In this document: positions 12,150 to 23,910 of the stretch, piece after piece | Position numbering within the stretch: position 1 is the first letter of the stretch | How the letters are laid out: each line of letters starts with the position of its first letter | Assembly (NCBI RefSeq): GCF_902686445.1 | Contig: NC_062224.1 | Coordinates: 54,063,156-54,127,155 of the forward strand | Source of the DNA: Sciurus carolinensis | Taxonomy: Eukaryota; Chordata; Mammalia; Rodentia; Sciuridae | Length of the DNA stretch: 64,000 bases | Direction of reading: 5' to 3' | The notes under the pieces: model-generated | The model's input: the letters and a program-made list of their open reading frames with translations, nothing else | What the model was told of the DNA's origin: nothing | The model's database searches: none | Program-made: the position numbers and the translations under genes

Positions 12150-12540
12150 GGAGATTATGCTTTCTGAAATGTCTGGGCTACAAGTGCCATATTGCCATTA
12201 AATATGGGTCCTAATGAAAGCAGATCTGAAATTCTGCCAGACACAGAGACATTTATTAAACACACAACACTAATGTACACAAGAGTCCTCTGGAGAGGTC
12301 AGAGCATGTGCAGCTTGCTACCTGGGTAGGTGCTTGGCTACACCTTTCATGAAAGGTCCATGTGAAACAAACACAAAGGAGGCAGGATTCTGTGCCTAAT
12401 TGTTGGCAGCAGGCACGGAGACTGGATGCAGTGACTGGCTACAACATTGTCCATCCTTGCCTGAGTCTTACCTAGTGGCTGGATGCAGTACTGTCCATCC
12501 TTGCCTGAGTCTTCCCTTTTTAAAATATGGGCATATTCTC
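12150..12540 (-). repeat. Possible LTR-like element with internal duplication
   Basis: On the minus strand there is an AATAAA within tttaataaatgtctctgtgt (about 12248-12260 on the plus strand). The block tggatgcagt...ccatccttgcctgagtctt is duplicated at 12423-12472 and 12480-12517. The layout suggests an old LTR, but I could not define TG/CA ends or a target duplication. Confidence 0.3.
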
Positions 12541-13128
12541 TGATGTCCTAGCCTGTTGATTACAGTATGGTTTTTGTTTAGAGTTTGCATTTCATCCCTA
12601 CTGTACTGTTTTTCTCTTAGCTTTATTTGATGCAAATCAAAAGGTGTTAGGAAAATCTACCTGAGTAAGGAAAATGTCACAAAGAGAATATAGGGCACAC
12701 ATGTGAAGCAGATACATTCTTAGAATGGTCAAGTAAGTTATTCTGAAGACCTAGTGCACAGTTTTCCAAGGTGTTTATGGGCCTTCAAGTGGCTTCCTTT
12801 GTGAGTTGTCCAGTTTGTCTTCTGGTGCTATGTATAGTCAGGAGTCTTATTCTGTCCATATTCTGTTGGCCGGCAGCTGGCAAAACATTTTTTTTTTTTT
12901 TTTTTTTTGCCAGAAAACCCCTGTCTAATTCTTTTATTCTTGGCAGGTTTATTTACTTTTTTATGGTTTCTCCCCCAGATAGTTTCCAATTGGGACCCAA
13001 AATAAGGCAGTTTTCTAAGTCTTGTGTTGTTGAAGGCAAAGAGGCTATTATTGTCTCTGTGGCACCCAAGTACAACCTATTCTCTGAGTTTCCCACAAGT
13101 GTATAAACAGTTTTTAAGGGGATATCAG

Positions 13129-13325
13129 TTCAGTGTGGTGGCTCATACCTGTAGTTCCAGCTAGTTGGGAGGCCAAGGCAAGAGGATCACTTGAGCCCAG
13201 GAGTTTGGCACCACCTGGGCAACATAGTAAACACTTCTATCAAAAGGCCAACAAAGAAATAAATAAACAAATAAATAAATATAAAAGAAAAAAGAATAAA
13301 ACCCATAAAAACAAACAAAAACCAC
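13129..13325 (+). repeat. B1/FLAM-like 7SL-derived monomer SINE
   Basis: The body is close to the Alu/B1 left monomer (ggtggctcatacctgtagtt, cacttgagcccaggagtttg, ctgggcaacatagtaaac). A long A-rich tail full of aaat/aaac repeats follows. It has no ID half, unlike the dimeric elements. Confidence 0.75.
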
Positions 13326-13692
13326 AGATAAAGGGACATTGTATTCAAGTGAGTTAAAATGCTAGTTCAGGGAGTTCTCTAATTAATTAGCCTACACCTT
13401 ATCTTAAAATTCTCATTAAGCCAACATAGCATCTCATCCTCCAAAGAAAAAGACATAGCTTTAGTTGATTTAGATGTCATTATAAAAATGTTGAGACAAG
13501 TACAGTTATGAAATGTATGACTGTATGGAGAATGAGTGTGTTATGATTCTATATAAAATAAAATGCTGTTTTGATGTTTTACATATGTAAGCATATCTAT
13601 ATGCTTTACATAGAAATGCTTCGGCAAGACTCAAGGCTCATTTTTTATGATTGAATTGATAGCATTTATAATTATTTTATTTTTAAATATAG

Positions 13693-13840
13693 CAAGATCA
13701 ACTTTACACTTGGGCTGCAGTCAGTCAACCCACGCACTCACTGGATTACACAGAAGGGCAGTTTCCCAGGCGAGCCCCATCTATGTGGCCACCATCAAGA
13801 CCTCCTGATGAAGAACACAGCCCCAAGGATGCAGAAACAG
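13693..13840 (+). CDS. Candidate coding exon A of an unidentified gene
   Basis: This 148-bp segment is bounded by an AG acceptor (tttttaaatatag) and a GT donor (gaaacag/gtaggc). In the frame beginning CAA GAT it is open and gives a hydrophilic, proline- and charge-rich peptide ([27 protein letters not shown]). The exon would start in phase 0 and end in phase 1. The candidate exon at 28489 begins in the matching phase. I do not recognise the protein. The acceptor's pyrimidine tract is weak and a second frame is also open, so gene status rests mainly on composition and phase match. A decayed retrocopy or a chance frame remains possible. Confidence 0.5.
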
Positions 13841-14799
13841 GTAGGCTATGGGACAGTAATTGTTCTGAGAGTGTGTATCTTAATGAGTCATCGAAGTACT
13901 TAGTGGGTGTGCTTCTCTTCTGGGTATTTTTTAGAATATAATCTGTAGGTAACCCAATTAAAATCACTGGGAAGGTTGTGAAATTGAAGATTCTTATGCC
14001 TCATGCTCAAGACTGTTGAGTAAGAATTCCAGGGAATAGGATACTGGAATTCTTCACTAATTGATGTGTGTACTGAAGTTCAGGAAACACTGCCTTCATG
14101 CATCTCTGCTGGAACCACCACTAAAGGTTGAAGCTCCATATCTTATTTGAGTTAAAATGACCCTGAGAGGACATTTCAATCTGTTGCCTTCAAAAGATGG
14201 CTGGCACCTTACCTCTTCCCTCTGAATCTCTTTATTTACTGCTTCCTTCTTACTTAGTTTTTTTCTTTCCTTGTAGAGGTAACTGGGAGAGGCAAAATAG
14301 AGATATAATTTTATTAACTCTCAATTTTAAATTATTTTTAAATTGTACAGCATTCAGATATAGTCTTTTTTTTCTTTAAAATTTTTCTTCCTTTTCTTTT
14401 CTTGGATCCTTTTACTATCTTAAACTACTTTCTGTTATTGTTTGGGAAGATAGTGTGAGATTGGCATCAGTGTTATTTGGAGTTCAGTAAAATAATTATC
14501 TCTAAACCAGAATCTGGGAAGGCATTTTGTATTATTATACCGAATTGAGAATCATATTTGTGCAACAATGCTTTATATAATTTGTTTACTTTATCCCTTG
14601 TTTTTCCTTCATTTTGTCATAATGAATACCCAACTTCCTCTTGGTGAACTGACTAGAAAGAAATATTGACTTCTAATGTGTGAGTGAAGAGTAAATAGAA
14701 GGGTATCATTGCTATTTGTAGATCTCTCAACACCAAATTTTTCTAAATGGTAGCATGGATATTAAGAATTTTGTCACTCCCCACTTGGCTCATTGAAAC
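13841..14799 (+). other. Putative intron sequence, nothing recognised
   Basis: This is the start of the 14.6-kb interval between the two candidate exons. It is AT-rich and without a named repeat. Confidence 0.4.
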
Positions 14800-15060
14800 T
14801 CAATTTGGACTTATAGTGAACAGTTGTAACATAGGGGCATGTAGCTTATGCTCTGCCCCTTAACAGCTTTGTAATCTTAGGCATATTTCCTAATTTCCAC
14901 ACTCTGTTTCTTCATCTAAAAAGTGGTAATGAGAATAGCATCTACTGCCTAGGGCTATTTTGGGGATTGTAGAAGTTCATGTAAAGCTTTAGAATGCAGA
15001 ATGCACTGCCTGATTCAGTGTATTTGCTATAATTATAATAATTATTATTATTATATATCT
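14800..15060 (+). repeat. MIR SINE with (ATT)n end
   Basis: The MIR core is readable in diverged form: ctttgtaatcttaggcatat, then tttcttcatctaaaaagtgg, gagaatagcatctactgcct and attgtagaagttcatgtaaa. An (ATT)n stretch closes it at about 15033-15060. Confidence 0.75.
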
Positions 15061-16082
15061 ATTTCATGTCATTATCTTTCTCAATGAGTTCCCTTTAAAA
15101 TCAACAGTGACCCACAGCGTCAAAGGTATTCCAGGCCCTGCCCAAAGTTTTGCAAAGGGAACCCAACTACCTCTTTTTTTTCCCAGTCTCTGGGTTACAT
15201 GTTTATTCTGTACTTCTTTCCCCCAGTGCCCTCAGTGGGAGCCTACACTCAACACTGTACGTCCCTTTTTAAATGTCCAGTGCTTTTAACACACTGCTTA
15301 GTATTCACAAGGTGGGCTATACTCCCTGGAATCTATAACATGAGAGATAGAATGTGGAAAATCTGTTCCGAGTAGAACTGTGTTTATCAAAACACTCACA
15401 GAGAGCAGTTGATCAGGACTGAGGTAGATTTCCTTAAAGCAAAGAGCTTCAGATATGAGAGGAATCTAACATGATGACACCTGAAAATAAAGCAAGTAAT
15501 TACAAGCACTTTTAAAAGGAAAAGCACACAACTAATTGTATTAGTCCCTTTATATGCACTACTGTATTTATGTCAAAAGTTTATTGTTAAGAAATTTGTA
15601 GGAATAAGATGTAGTATAATCAACCAATTTCTTGGAGAGTCCTTTAACATTTGTTCATAACCTGTGTTTGTGTCATTGATTAGGATGATATTTTGATTTT
15701 TTTTCTTTCCTACTGTTTTTTTTCTCACCCTTTCTAACTGAAACATCTATATTATCCTCTAAATTTTGGAGCACTTTACAAAAGTCATGAAACATTTTAA
15801 GTTCCTGGTAAGTAAGTGGAGGGGCACTTGATCAAAAGTTAATTGGAAGTGATAATCTGAATTTTAGTTTGGTGAAGAGGATAGTTGGAATTGATACCAA
15901 GGAGTTTATAACCTAGATTTTTTTTCATTATTTGATGTAGCTTGAGAAATATCAGAGCTAATAATTTTTAATACAATAACTTGTCTTCTTTTAAAATATG
16001 CACTCTTAAAGAGGATGATAGAGGTAAGTAGAAAGAAATTTAACATAGTGACTCCAATTGATCTTTTATCTATCCCAATAGC
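15061..16082. other. No recognisable feature
   Basis: AT-rich sequence without a supportable coding frame. A T-rich stretch at 15690-15725 is low-complexity. Confidence 0.45.
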
Positions 16083-16098
16083 TATAGAACATTCTTTT

Positions 16099-16380
16099 TT
16101 TTTATATTTATTTATTTTTTTTAATTGTATACAAATGGGATACATGTTGTTTCTCTATTTGTACATAGAGTCAAGGCATACCATTTGTGTAATCATATGT
16201 TTACATAGGGCAATGATGTTTATTTTTTTTTCCCTTCCCCCCCACCCCTCCCACCCCTCCCACCCCTCTTTTTCCTCTATACAGTCCTTCTTTCCTTCAT
16301 TCTTACCGCTCTCCTTATCCCTAACCCTAAACCTAACCCTAAACCTAATGCTAACCCCTCCCACCCCCCATTATATGTCC
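16099..16380 (-). other. L1 3' UTR: telomere-like repeats, G-quadruplex tract, A-rich tail
   Basis: On the plus strand, ccctaa/cctaa variants run from about 16318 to 16358. A (CCCACCCCT)n-type tract at about 16229-16266 reads as four or more G-runs on the L1 sense strand. The tail is the T-rich segment at 16099-16121. Confidence 0.85.
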
Positions 16381-19300
16381 TCATCCGCTTATCAGCGAGA
16401 TCATTCGTCCTTTAGTTTCTTGAGATTGGCTTATCTCACTTAGCATGATATTCTCCAATTTCGTCCATTTGCCTACAAATGCCATAATTTTATTATTCTT
16501 CATTGCAGAGTAATATTCCATTGTATAAATATGCCACACTTTCTTTATCCATTCATCAACTGAAGGGCATCTAGGTTGGTTCCACAATCTGGCTATGGTG
16601 AATTGAGCAGCAATGAACATTGATGTGGCTGTATCTCTGTAGTATGCTGATTTTAAGTCCTTTGGGTATAGGCCAAGGAGTGGGATAGCTAGGTCAAATG
16701 GTGTTTCCATTCCAAGCTTTCTGAGGAATCTCCACACTGCTTTCCAGAGTGGCTGCACTAATTTGCAACCCCACCAGCAATGTATGAGTGTTCCTTTTTC
16801 ACCACATCCTCGCCAACACCTATTGTTGCTTGTATTCTTGATAATCGCCATTCTAATTAGGGTGAGATGAAATCTTAGGGTAGTTTTGATTTGCATTTCC
16901 CTTATTACTAGGGATGTTGAACATTTCTTCATATATCTGTTGATTACTTGTACATCTTCTTCTGTGAAGTGTCTGTTCATTTCCTTAGACCATTTGTTGA
17001 TTGGATTATTTGTATTCTTCGTGTAGAGTTTTTTGAGTTCTTTATAGATTCTGGAAATTAGCGCTCTATCTGAGGTATGGTTGGCAAAGATATTCTCCCA
17101 CTCCGTAGGCTCTCTATTCACATTTCTGATAGTTTCCTTTGCTGAGAGAAAGCTTTTTAGTTTGAATCTATCCCAGTTGTTGATTCTTGCTTTTATTTCT
17201 TGTGCTATGGGAGTCCTGTTAAGGAAGTCTGATCCTAAGCCAACAAGTTGAAGATTTGGACCTACTTTTTCTTCTATAAGATGCAGGGTCTCTGGTCTGA
17301 TTCCGAGGTCCTTGATCCATTTTGAGTTGAGTTTTGTGTAGGGTGAGAGATAGGGGTTTAATTTCATTCTATTGCATATGGTTTTCCAGTTTTCCCAGCA
17401 CCATTTGTTGAAGAGGCTATCTTTCCTCCATTGCATATTTTTGGAACCTTTGTCTAGTATGAGAAAATTGTATTTATTTGGGTTTGTGTCCATGTCCTCT
17501 ATTCTGTACCATTGATCTACCTGTCTATTTTGGTACCAGTACCATGCCGTTTTTGTTACTATTGCTTTGTAGTAGAGTTGAAGATCTGGTATTGCAATAC
17601 CCCCTGCTTCGCTCTTGCTACTGAGGATTGCTTTAGCTATTCTAGGTTTTTTATTCTTCCAGATGAATTTCATAATTGCTTGCTCTATTTCTGCAAGGTA
17701 CATCATTGGGATTTTAATTGGAATTGCATTGAATCTGTATAGCACTTTAGGTAGTATAGCCATTTTGACAATATTAATTCTGCCTATCCAGGAACATGGG
17801 AGATCTTTCCATTTTCTAAGGTTTTCTTGAATTTCTTTCTTTAGTGTTTTGTAGTTCTCATTGTAGAGGTCTTTCACCTCTTTTGTGAGATTGATTCCCA
17901 AGTATTTTATTTTTTTTGAGGCTATTGTGAATGGGGTAGTTTTCCTAATTTCTCTTTCTGAAGATTCATCACTTATGTATAAAAATGCGTTGGATTTATG
18001 AGCATTGATCTTGTAACCTGCTACTTTACTGAATTCACTTATGAGTTCTAAAAGTTTTCTGGTGGAATTTCCAGGTTCCTCTAAATATATAATCATGTCA
18101 TCAGCGAACAGGGATAGTTTGAGTTCTTCTTTTCCTATTCGTATCCCTTTAATTTCTTTGGTTTGTCTGATTGCTCTGGCTAGAGTCTCAAGGATGATGT
18201 TGAATAGAAGCGGTGAAAGAGGGCATCCCTGCCTTGTTCCAGTTTTTAGGGGGAACGCTTTCAGTTTTTCACCATTTAGAATGATATTAACCATGGGCTT
18301 AGCGTAGATTGCCTTTATAATGTTAAGGAATGTTCCCACTACCCCAATTTTTTCTAGTGTTTTGAGCATGAAGGGATGCTGTATATTATCGAATGCTTTT
18401 TCTGCATCTATTGAAATAATCATGTGATTCTTAACTTTAAGTCTGTTGATATGGTGAATGACATTTATTGATTTCCGAATGTTGAACCAACCTTGCATCC
18501 CTGGGATAAAACCCACTTGATCGTGGTGCACTATCTTTTTAATATATATTTGTATGTGATTTGCTAAAATTTTGTTGAGAATTTTTGCGTCGATGTTCAT
18601 TAAGGATATTGGTCTGAAATTTTCTTTTCTCGATGTGTCTCTGTCTGGTTTAGGTATCAGGGTGATATTGGCTTCATAGAACGAGTTTGGGAGGGTTCCC
18701 TCCTCTTCTATTTCATGGAATAGTTTGAGGAGTATTGGAATGAGCTCTTCTTTAAAGGTTTTGTAGAACTCGGCTGAGAACCCATCTGGTCCTGGACTTT
18801 TCTTTGTTGGTAGGCTTTTGATGACCTCTTCTATTTCATTGCTTGAAATTGGTTTATTTAAGTTGTGTATGTCCTCCTCGTTCAGTTTAGGTAATTCATA
18901 TGTCTCTAGAAATTGGTTGATGTCTTCGAGGTTTTCTGTTTTGTTGGAGTATAGATTTTCGAAATAGCTTCTAATTATGTTTTGTATTTCACTCGTGTCT
19001 GTTGTGATGTTTCCTTGTTCATTCCGAATTTTAGTAATTTGAGTTTTCTCTCTCTTTCTCTTTGTTAGTGTGGCTAAGGGTTTATCAATTTTATTTATTT
19101 TTTCAAAGAACCAACTATTTATTTTGTTAATTTTTCCAATTGTTTCTTTTGTTTCAATTTCGTTGATTTCGGCTCTGATTTTAACTATTTTCTGTCTTCT
19201 ACTACTTTTGGTATTGGTCTGCTCTTCTTTTTCTAGCACTTTGAGCTGTAGTGTTAAGTCATTTATTTGTTGATTTCTACTTCTTTTTTTGAATGCACCC

Positions 19301-20229
19301 CATGAAATAAATCTTCCTCTAAGTACTGCTTTCATAGTGTCCCAGAGATTTTGATATGATGTGTCTTTGTTCTCGTTTACTTCTAAGAATTTTTTTATTT
19401 CCCTCCTGATGTCTTCTGTTATCCATTCATCATATAATAGTGTATTATTTAATCTCCAGGTATTGGAGAAGTTTCTGTTTTTTATTCTGTCATTTATTTC
19501 TAATTTCAATCCATTATGATCTGATAGAGTACAAGGTAGTATCTCTTTCTTCTTGTATTTGCTAACAGTAGCTTTGTGGCATAAAATATGGTCTATTTTA
19601 GAGAAGGATCCATGTGCTGCTGAGAAGAAAGTGTATTCGTTCTTTGTTGGATGGTATATTCTATATATGTCCGCTAAGTCTAAATTGCTGATTGTGTTGT
19701 TGAGATCTATAGTTTCTTTATTCAATTTTTGTTTGGACGATCTATCCAGTGGTGAGAGAGGTGTGTTAAAATCGCCTAGTATTATTGTGTTGTGGTCTAT
19801 TTGATTTCTGGAATTGAGAAGGATTTGTTTGACGTACGTGGATGAGCCAATGTTCGGGGCATAGATATTTATGATTGTTAAGTCTTGCTGATTTATGCTT
19901 CCCTTAAGCAGCATGTAATGTCCTTCTTTATCCCTTCTGACTAGTTTTGGTTTGAAGTCCACATTATCTGAAATGAGGATGGATACTCCAGCTTTTTTGC
20001 TGTGTCCGTGTGCATGGTATGTTTTTCCCCATCCTTTCACCTTTAGTCTATGGGTGTCTCTTTCTATGAGATGAGTCTCTTGCAGGCAGCATATTGTTGG
20101 ATTTTTCTTTTTAATCCAATCTGCCAGTCTGTGTCTTTTGATTGATGAATTCAGGCCATTGACATTCAGGGTTATTATTGTGATATGATTTGTATTCCCA
20201 GTCAATTGACTCATATTTGTTTTTGACAT
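16381..20229 (-). CDS. L1 ORF2p: endonuclease and reverse transcriptase, full length
   Basis: This 1282-codon open frame encodes the enzyme that nicks target DNA and copies L1, SINE and mRNA templates onto it. The N-terminal apurinic-type endonuclease keeps the residues expected for catalysis: N22 in TLNVNG, E51 in QETH, Y123 in IYAPN, D153 and N155 in GDFN, D213, and D237/H238 in SDH. The RT domain has [31 protein letters not shown] and the FADD active site near residue 710. The C-terminal cysteine-rich motif is C-x3-C-x7-H-x4-C (CWRGCG...HCWWGC). The length matches full mammalian ORF2p. The start lies 31 bp beyond the ORF1 stop, as usual for L1. No lesion is visible, but activity cannot be told from sequence. 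Confidence 0.95.
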   Translation of the reverse strand: MSKTNMSQLTGNTNHITIITLNVNGLNSSIKRHRLADWIKKKNPTICCLQETHLIERDTHRLKVKGWGKTYHAHGHSKKAGVSILISDNVDFKPKLVRRDKEGHYMLLKGSINQQDLTIINIYAPNIGSSTYVKQILLNSRNQIDHNTIILGDFNTPLSPLDRSSKQKLNKETIDLNNTISNLDLADIYRIYHPTKNEYTFFSAAHGSFSKIDHILCHKATVSKYKKKEILPCTLSDHNGLKLEINDRIKNRNFSNTWRLNNTLLYDEWITEDIRREIKKFLEVNENKDTSYQNLWDTMKAVLRGRFISWGAFKKRSRNQQINDLTLQLKVLEKEEQTNTKSSRRQKIVKIRAEINEIETKETIGKINKINSWFFEKINKIDKPLATLTKRKREKTQITKIRNEQGNITTDTSEIQNIIRSYFENLYSNKTENLEDINQFLETYELPKLNEEDIHNLNKPISSNEIEEVIKSLPTKKSPGPDGFSAEFYKTFKEELIPILLKLFHEIEEEGTLPNSFYEANITLIPKPDRDTSRKENFRPISLMNIDAKILNKILANHIQIYIKKIVHHDQVGFIPGMQGWFNIRKSINVIHHINRLKVKNHMIISIDAEKAFDNIQHPFMLKTLEKIGVVGTFLNIIKAIYAKPMVNIILNGEKLKAFPLKTGTRQGCPLSPLLFNIILETLARAIRQTKEIKGIRIGKEELKLSLFADDMIIYLEEPGNSTRKLLELISEFSKVAGYKINAHKSNAFLYISDESSEREIRKTTPFTIASKKIKYLGINLTKEVKDLYNENYKTLKKEIQENLRKWKDLPCSWIGRINIVKMAILPKVLYRFNAIPIKIPMMYLAEIEQAIMKFIWKNKKPRIAKAILSSKSEAGGIAIPDLQLYYKAIVTKTAWYWYQNRQVDQWYRIEDMDTNPNKYNFLILDKGSKNMQWRKDSLFNKWCWENWKTICNRMKLNPYLSPYTKLNSKWIKDLGIRPETLHLIEEKVGPNLQLVGLGSDFLNRTPIAQEIKARINNWDRFKLKSFLSAKETIRNVNREPTEWENIFANHTSDRALISRIYKELKKLYTKNTNNPINKWSKEMNRHFTEEDVQVINRYMKKCSTSLVIREMQIKTTLRFHLTLIRMAIIKNTSNNRCWRGCGEKGTLIHCWWGCKLVQPLWKAVWRFLRKLGMETPFDLAIPLLGLYPKDLKSAYYRDTATSMFIAAQFTIARLWNQPRCPSVDEWIKKVWHIYTMEYYSAMKNNKIMAFVGKWTKLENIMLSEISQSQETKGRMISLISG

Positions 20230-20260
20230 GATTTGGTTTCTCCTTTATTTGGCTATTCCT

Positions 20261-21309
20261 TTAGGCTAGTTCCTCCTGTTGCTGATTTGCATCGTTGTTT
20301 TTCATCTCTTCCTCATGGAATATTTTGCTGAGAATGTTCTGTAATGCTGGCTTTCTTTTTGTAAATTCCTTTAGCTTTTGTTTATCATGGAAGGATCTTA
20401 TTTCATCGTCAAATTTGAAGGTAAGTTTTGCTGGGTATAAGATTCTTGGTTGGCATCCGTTTTCTTTCAGGGCTTGGTATATGTTGTTCCAGGCCCTTCT
20501 AGCTTTTAGGGTCTGGATTGAAAAATCTGCTGATATTCTTATTGGTTTCCCTCTGAATGTAATTTGATTCTTTTCTCTCGCGGCCTTTAAAATTCTGTCT
20601 TTATTTTGTATGTTAGGTATTTTCATAATAATGTACCTTGGTGTGGGTCTGTTGTAATTTTGTATGTTTGGAGTTCTATAAGCCTCTTGTACTTGGTTTT
20701 CCATTTCATTCTTCAGATTTGGGAAATTTTCTGTTATTATTTCATTGAATAGATTGTTCATTCCTTTGGTTTGTTTCTCTAAGCCTTCCTCAATCCCAAT
20801 AATTCTTAAGTTTGGCCTTTTCATGATATCCCATAATTCTTGTAGATTCTGTTCATGATTTCTTACCATCTTTTCTGTTTGGACAACTTTGCTTTCAAGA
20901 TTAAATAATTTGTCTTCAATGTCTGAGGTTCTGTCTTCCAGGTGTTCTATCCTATTGGTTATGCTTTCTATGGAGTTTTTAACTTGGTTTATTGTTTCCT
21001 TCATTTCAAGTATTTCAGTTTGTTTTTTTTTTTTCAGTATCTCTAACTCTTTATTGAAATGATCTCTTGCTTCCCATATTTGGTCTTTTAACTGTTGATT
21101 GGTGCGATCATTTAATGCCTGCATTTGCTCTTTCATCTCCTCCTTCAATGCCTGCATTTGCTCTTTCATCTCCTCATTAGCTTCCCTGATTGTTTTAATT
21201 ACGTACATTCTGAACTCCCTTTCTGACATTCTTCTGCTGTGCTGTCATTGGGTTTTATTGATGTAGTATCTAGGTTTGTTTGGGACATTTTCTTCCCTTG
21301 TTTTCTCAT
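20261..21309 (-). pseudogene. L1 ORF1p with a single 1-bp deletion near the start
   Basis: This is the RNA-binding trimeric chaperone of L1. By comparison with the open copy at 45685-46731, the start codon is at 21307-21309. One T is missing on the plus strand at about 21228-21232 (gacattcttctg against gacatttcttctg), which shifts the frame after about 26 codons. From MSEREFRMYVIK at 21229 the frame is open for 322 codons: coiled coil with the 11-residue repeat EEMKEQMQALK, RRM (MKRPNLRIIGIEEG) and C-terminal domain (REKNQITFRGKPIRI). A T12 run near 21027 encodes an extra lysine stretch. Internal initiation could still yield a shortened protein. Confidence 0.9.
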
Positions 21310-21795
21310 ATTGGTCAGCTGTCAGTGGGACCCTGAGATATTGCAGTTTTCCGCTATTGGCTTATAGTGTCCTGGTAGATTTCCAGTGTATCACCTCCCA
21401 GCCTTCAGTAGCCTGATGTCTTGGAGGAATCTGATAAAGCAGTGCATCCGAAGAAAACTGCCCCTAGCCCCCTACTGGTTCCACGGTTTGGAACTGGTTC
21501 TATGCGGAAATGCTCTCACTGTGGGCCTGCACCGTGCAGCTGGCCGTGTGGGAGGAGCCCACTGCCGGAGTGTGGAAGGCTACCTTGGGAAGACTCTAGC
21601 TGCCCTGCCCGGCTCCGATAAGCCACCTCTATCTGGGCCTGCCACCCGGGCCGAGCTTTACCCAGTGGGCAGACTCACCTGTGACTCTATTTCAGTCCGA
21701 GTCTCTCAATGCCTCCCCTTCTTAACTCCTGTGTTCTGGAGCGACTGGGGGTGCAGTCTCCCTCTAGGCCGCCATCTTGGATCGCCCTGTGAAGA
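21310..21795 (-). promoter_or_regulatory. L1 5' UTR with one promoter monomer and YY1-type motif
   Basis: This GC-rich leader is homologous to the ORF1-proximal part of the 46.7-48.1 kb leader. The YY1-type motif AAGATGGCGGC (minus strand) is at 21768-21778. About 16 bp beyond it (gatcgccctgtgaag) match the start of the next upstream monomer in the longer element. The copy was therefore cut inside a second monomer. Confidence 0.85.
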
Positions 21796-21811
21796 TATAG
21801 AACATTCTTTT

Positions 21812-22169
21812 GTCCACAGTGATCTAGTGGTGTTTTCTGGACTTCTTCTGCTGTTAACCCTATGACATTTAGAAAGATACTTCATTGGGCAGTCTTATTC
21901 CCAAGAAGCCATATCACTCCCTCCTCTGCTTGGACAGTCAATTACGAGTGAGAATTTGAATATTATAGAAAAACTTGCATAAGGTCTAATGTTGTATATC
22001 AACTGTGAATTTTGATAATGTAATTATTAATGTAGTAAACTGTTTGCTATATACTTAACTGGTCAACATTATTGTGTAGTGACATGATTAAAATCACTCA
22101 GTGCAACATGTGTCCCCTTTCAATTTGAATTTAAAGTAAAATAGTTCAATTACGTTTTTCTTTTTCTTT
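21812..22169. other. No recognisable feature
   Basis: AT-rich putative intronic sequence. Confidence 0.4.
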
Positions 22170-22372
22170 TTCTTTTGCAGTGCTGGGAATAGAACCCAGG
22201 GCCTCATATATGCTAGGGAAGTTTTCTGCCACTGAGCTACATCCCATCCCTTTTTTATTTTATTTTGAGACTGGATCCCACTAAGTTGCTGAGACTGGAC
22301 TCAAATTTGCCTTTTTCCTGCCTTAGCCTCCCTGGTAGATGGAGTTACAGATTGTACCACTATGCCCAGTAA
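22170..22372 (-). repeat. B1-dID composite SINE
   Basis: Reverse ID half (agtgctgggaatagaaccca, ccactgagctacatccc) followed by a reverse B1 half (actaagttgctgagactgga, gcctccctggtagatggagt). Confidence 0.8.
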
Positions 22373-23169
22373 CTTTACTTCTTTTAGAAGAAGACAGACT
22401 TGCAGGTCCATCTTAGAAAATCAAGAACTTTTTTTGACCTTTTTTTTCCTTCCAGCTCTTTTGAAAAATTGCTCATTAATTCACATGTCCAGCTAATTCA
22501 GATGAATTCTGTTTTTTCACGTATCTCACTTTAATTTTTTTCATGACACCATCTGTAAAAGAGTTTTTTCTTTACCTTCATATATTAATGAAAGAACTAA
22601 CCCTTCTTCATATGAGTTTGAAGTGCTAAGGCTGAGGTGATATCTTGATGCTGCCTCTTACCAATGAGCTACAGTGTGAATCCTTGCTTCCCTCTTGGCA
22701 CTCTGTGCAGTCCACATGCTTCCACGGATGGGCTTATGATATATCAGCTGACCTTGTGAATTCTATAGAAGGCCTCCTGGAAGCATGGGCTGGCTGGAAA
22801 GGAAGTTAGGCCGTGATGTGCTCTATTATTATTATTATTGGTGATGGAAGCATTTATAAGAAAACCTTCTCAATTATCTTGTTTTCTCTTTATGTCTCCT
22901 TACATATAGGATGCAACCACCCCACCCCACCCCTGGTTGTTTTCTTTTCTGGAGCCCTGTGATATTTTATTTATATTTCCATCATTTGCAGTATCTATGA
23001 ATCATAATTTTATTTCTTTTTACATACATACCTTCCTGTAGAACCCCATCATTTTAAGACCTTTTGGCACATACTAAATACTTAAATATTTGAATGAATG
23101 AATGAAGATCTTTATATTGGAAAAGATTTAAATAGCTACTTAACAGACAAGTGAAAGATTAGAGGGAAG
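22373..23169. other. No recognisable gene
   Basis: Unassigned sequence with a short (ATT)n at about 22826-22840 and a (GAAT)n end at 23093-23105, possibly from an old MIR/L2 tail. Confidence 0.4.
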
Positions 23170-23395
23170 TTTTTTTTTTTATTGTTAGTTCTATTTAGTT
23201 ATACATGATAGCAGAATGCATTTTGATTCATTGTACGGAGATGGAGTATGACTTTTCATTTCTATGGTTGTAAACAATGTAGAGTCACACCATTCATATA
23301 ATCATACATGCACATAGGGTAAAGAAGTTTGTCTTATTCCACCATCTTTCCTCCTGCCCCTGTTCCCTCCCCTTCTCTCTTTTCCTAGAAGGAAA
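23170..23395 (-). mobile_element. Truncated L1 3' end
   Basis: The segment opens with a T-rich tail. It continues with tagttatacatgatagcaga, atgcattttgattcattgta and aatcatacatgcacataggg, which is the antisense L1 3' UTR. The C-rich tract follows. Confidence 0.75.
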
Positions 23396-23568
23396 GTTTT
23401 ATGTGTGTGCGCAAACAGTTCCTTGACCAATTTAAAGGTTCAAGTACCAAGTTTTAAAGGTCATTTGATGGCTGTATACAAAATCAAAGAGATAATTAAC
23501 ATGAGTCTTAAAATTCATGGAGGACAAAATCAAACTGTGTAGACATGAATAGGAATGTTATCAATCTT

Positions 23569-23663
23569 CCCCTCCCCCCTCCCCCCCCAGTGCTGGGGAT
23601 TGAACCCAGGGTCTTGATGCTTGCAAGGCAAGCACTCTACCAACTGAGCTATATCCCCAGCCC
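23569..23663 (-). repeat. ID SINE
   Basis: Well preserved reverse ID (gtgctggggattgaacccag, tgcttgcaaggcaagcactc, tgagctatatccccagcc). The duplication tatca(a/g)tctt lies at 23559-23568 and 23664-23673, with one mismatch. Confidence 0.9.
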
Positions 23664-23825
23664 TATCAGTCTTATTTCATCAATGGAAAATCAAATCCCT
23701 TACCTTTCTTTGACAATGTCAATGCCCAGAGAGCAAGTGGAACATTGATTTTTAGAAAGGCAATCCAGGTACAGAAAATTCTAGAATAAAAAAAAATGTA
23801 TGTATGTATGCATATATGTATGTAT

Positions 23826-23910
23826 ACATGACTTGGAGTGTAGCTCAGAGGTAGAACACTTGCCTAGTGTGCACAAGGTCCTGGGTTGGATACCCAGTTG
23901 TGCAAAAAGA
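23826..23910 (+). repeat. ID SINE
   Basis: ID core cttggagtgtagctcagagg, then gtcctgggttggatacccag and an A-rich tail. An upstream (TATG)n tract at about 23797-23825 may belong to another tail. Confidence 0.8.

Larger units (their letters stand above)
16099..21795 (-). mobile_element. Young full-length L1 with open ORF2
   Basis: This 5.7-kb element is flanked by a perfect 16-bp target duplication, tatagaacattctttt, at 16083-16098 and 21796-21811. On the minus strand it has a one-monomer 5' UTR, an ORF1 with a single 1-bp lesion, an open ORF2 and a 3' UTR with A-rich tail. The perfect duplication and open 1282-codon ORF2 mark it as recent. It lies antisense inside the interval between the candidate exons at 13.7 and 28.5 kb. 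Its sequence is very close to the L1 at 41604-48127. Confidence 0.96.

Noticed and set aside
16318..16358. Interstitial telomere from a chromosome fusion
   Set aside because: The same array sits at the same place in the 3' UTR of every L1 copy here.
17512..19804. Plus-strand frames within the 16-kb L1
   Set aside because: They are antisense shadows of ORF2, repeated at the same places in the 41-kb copy.
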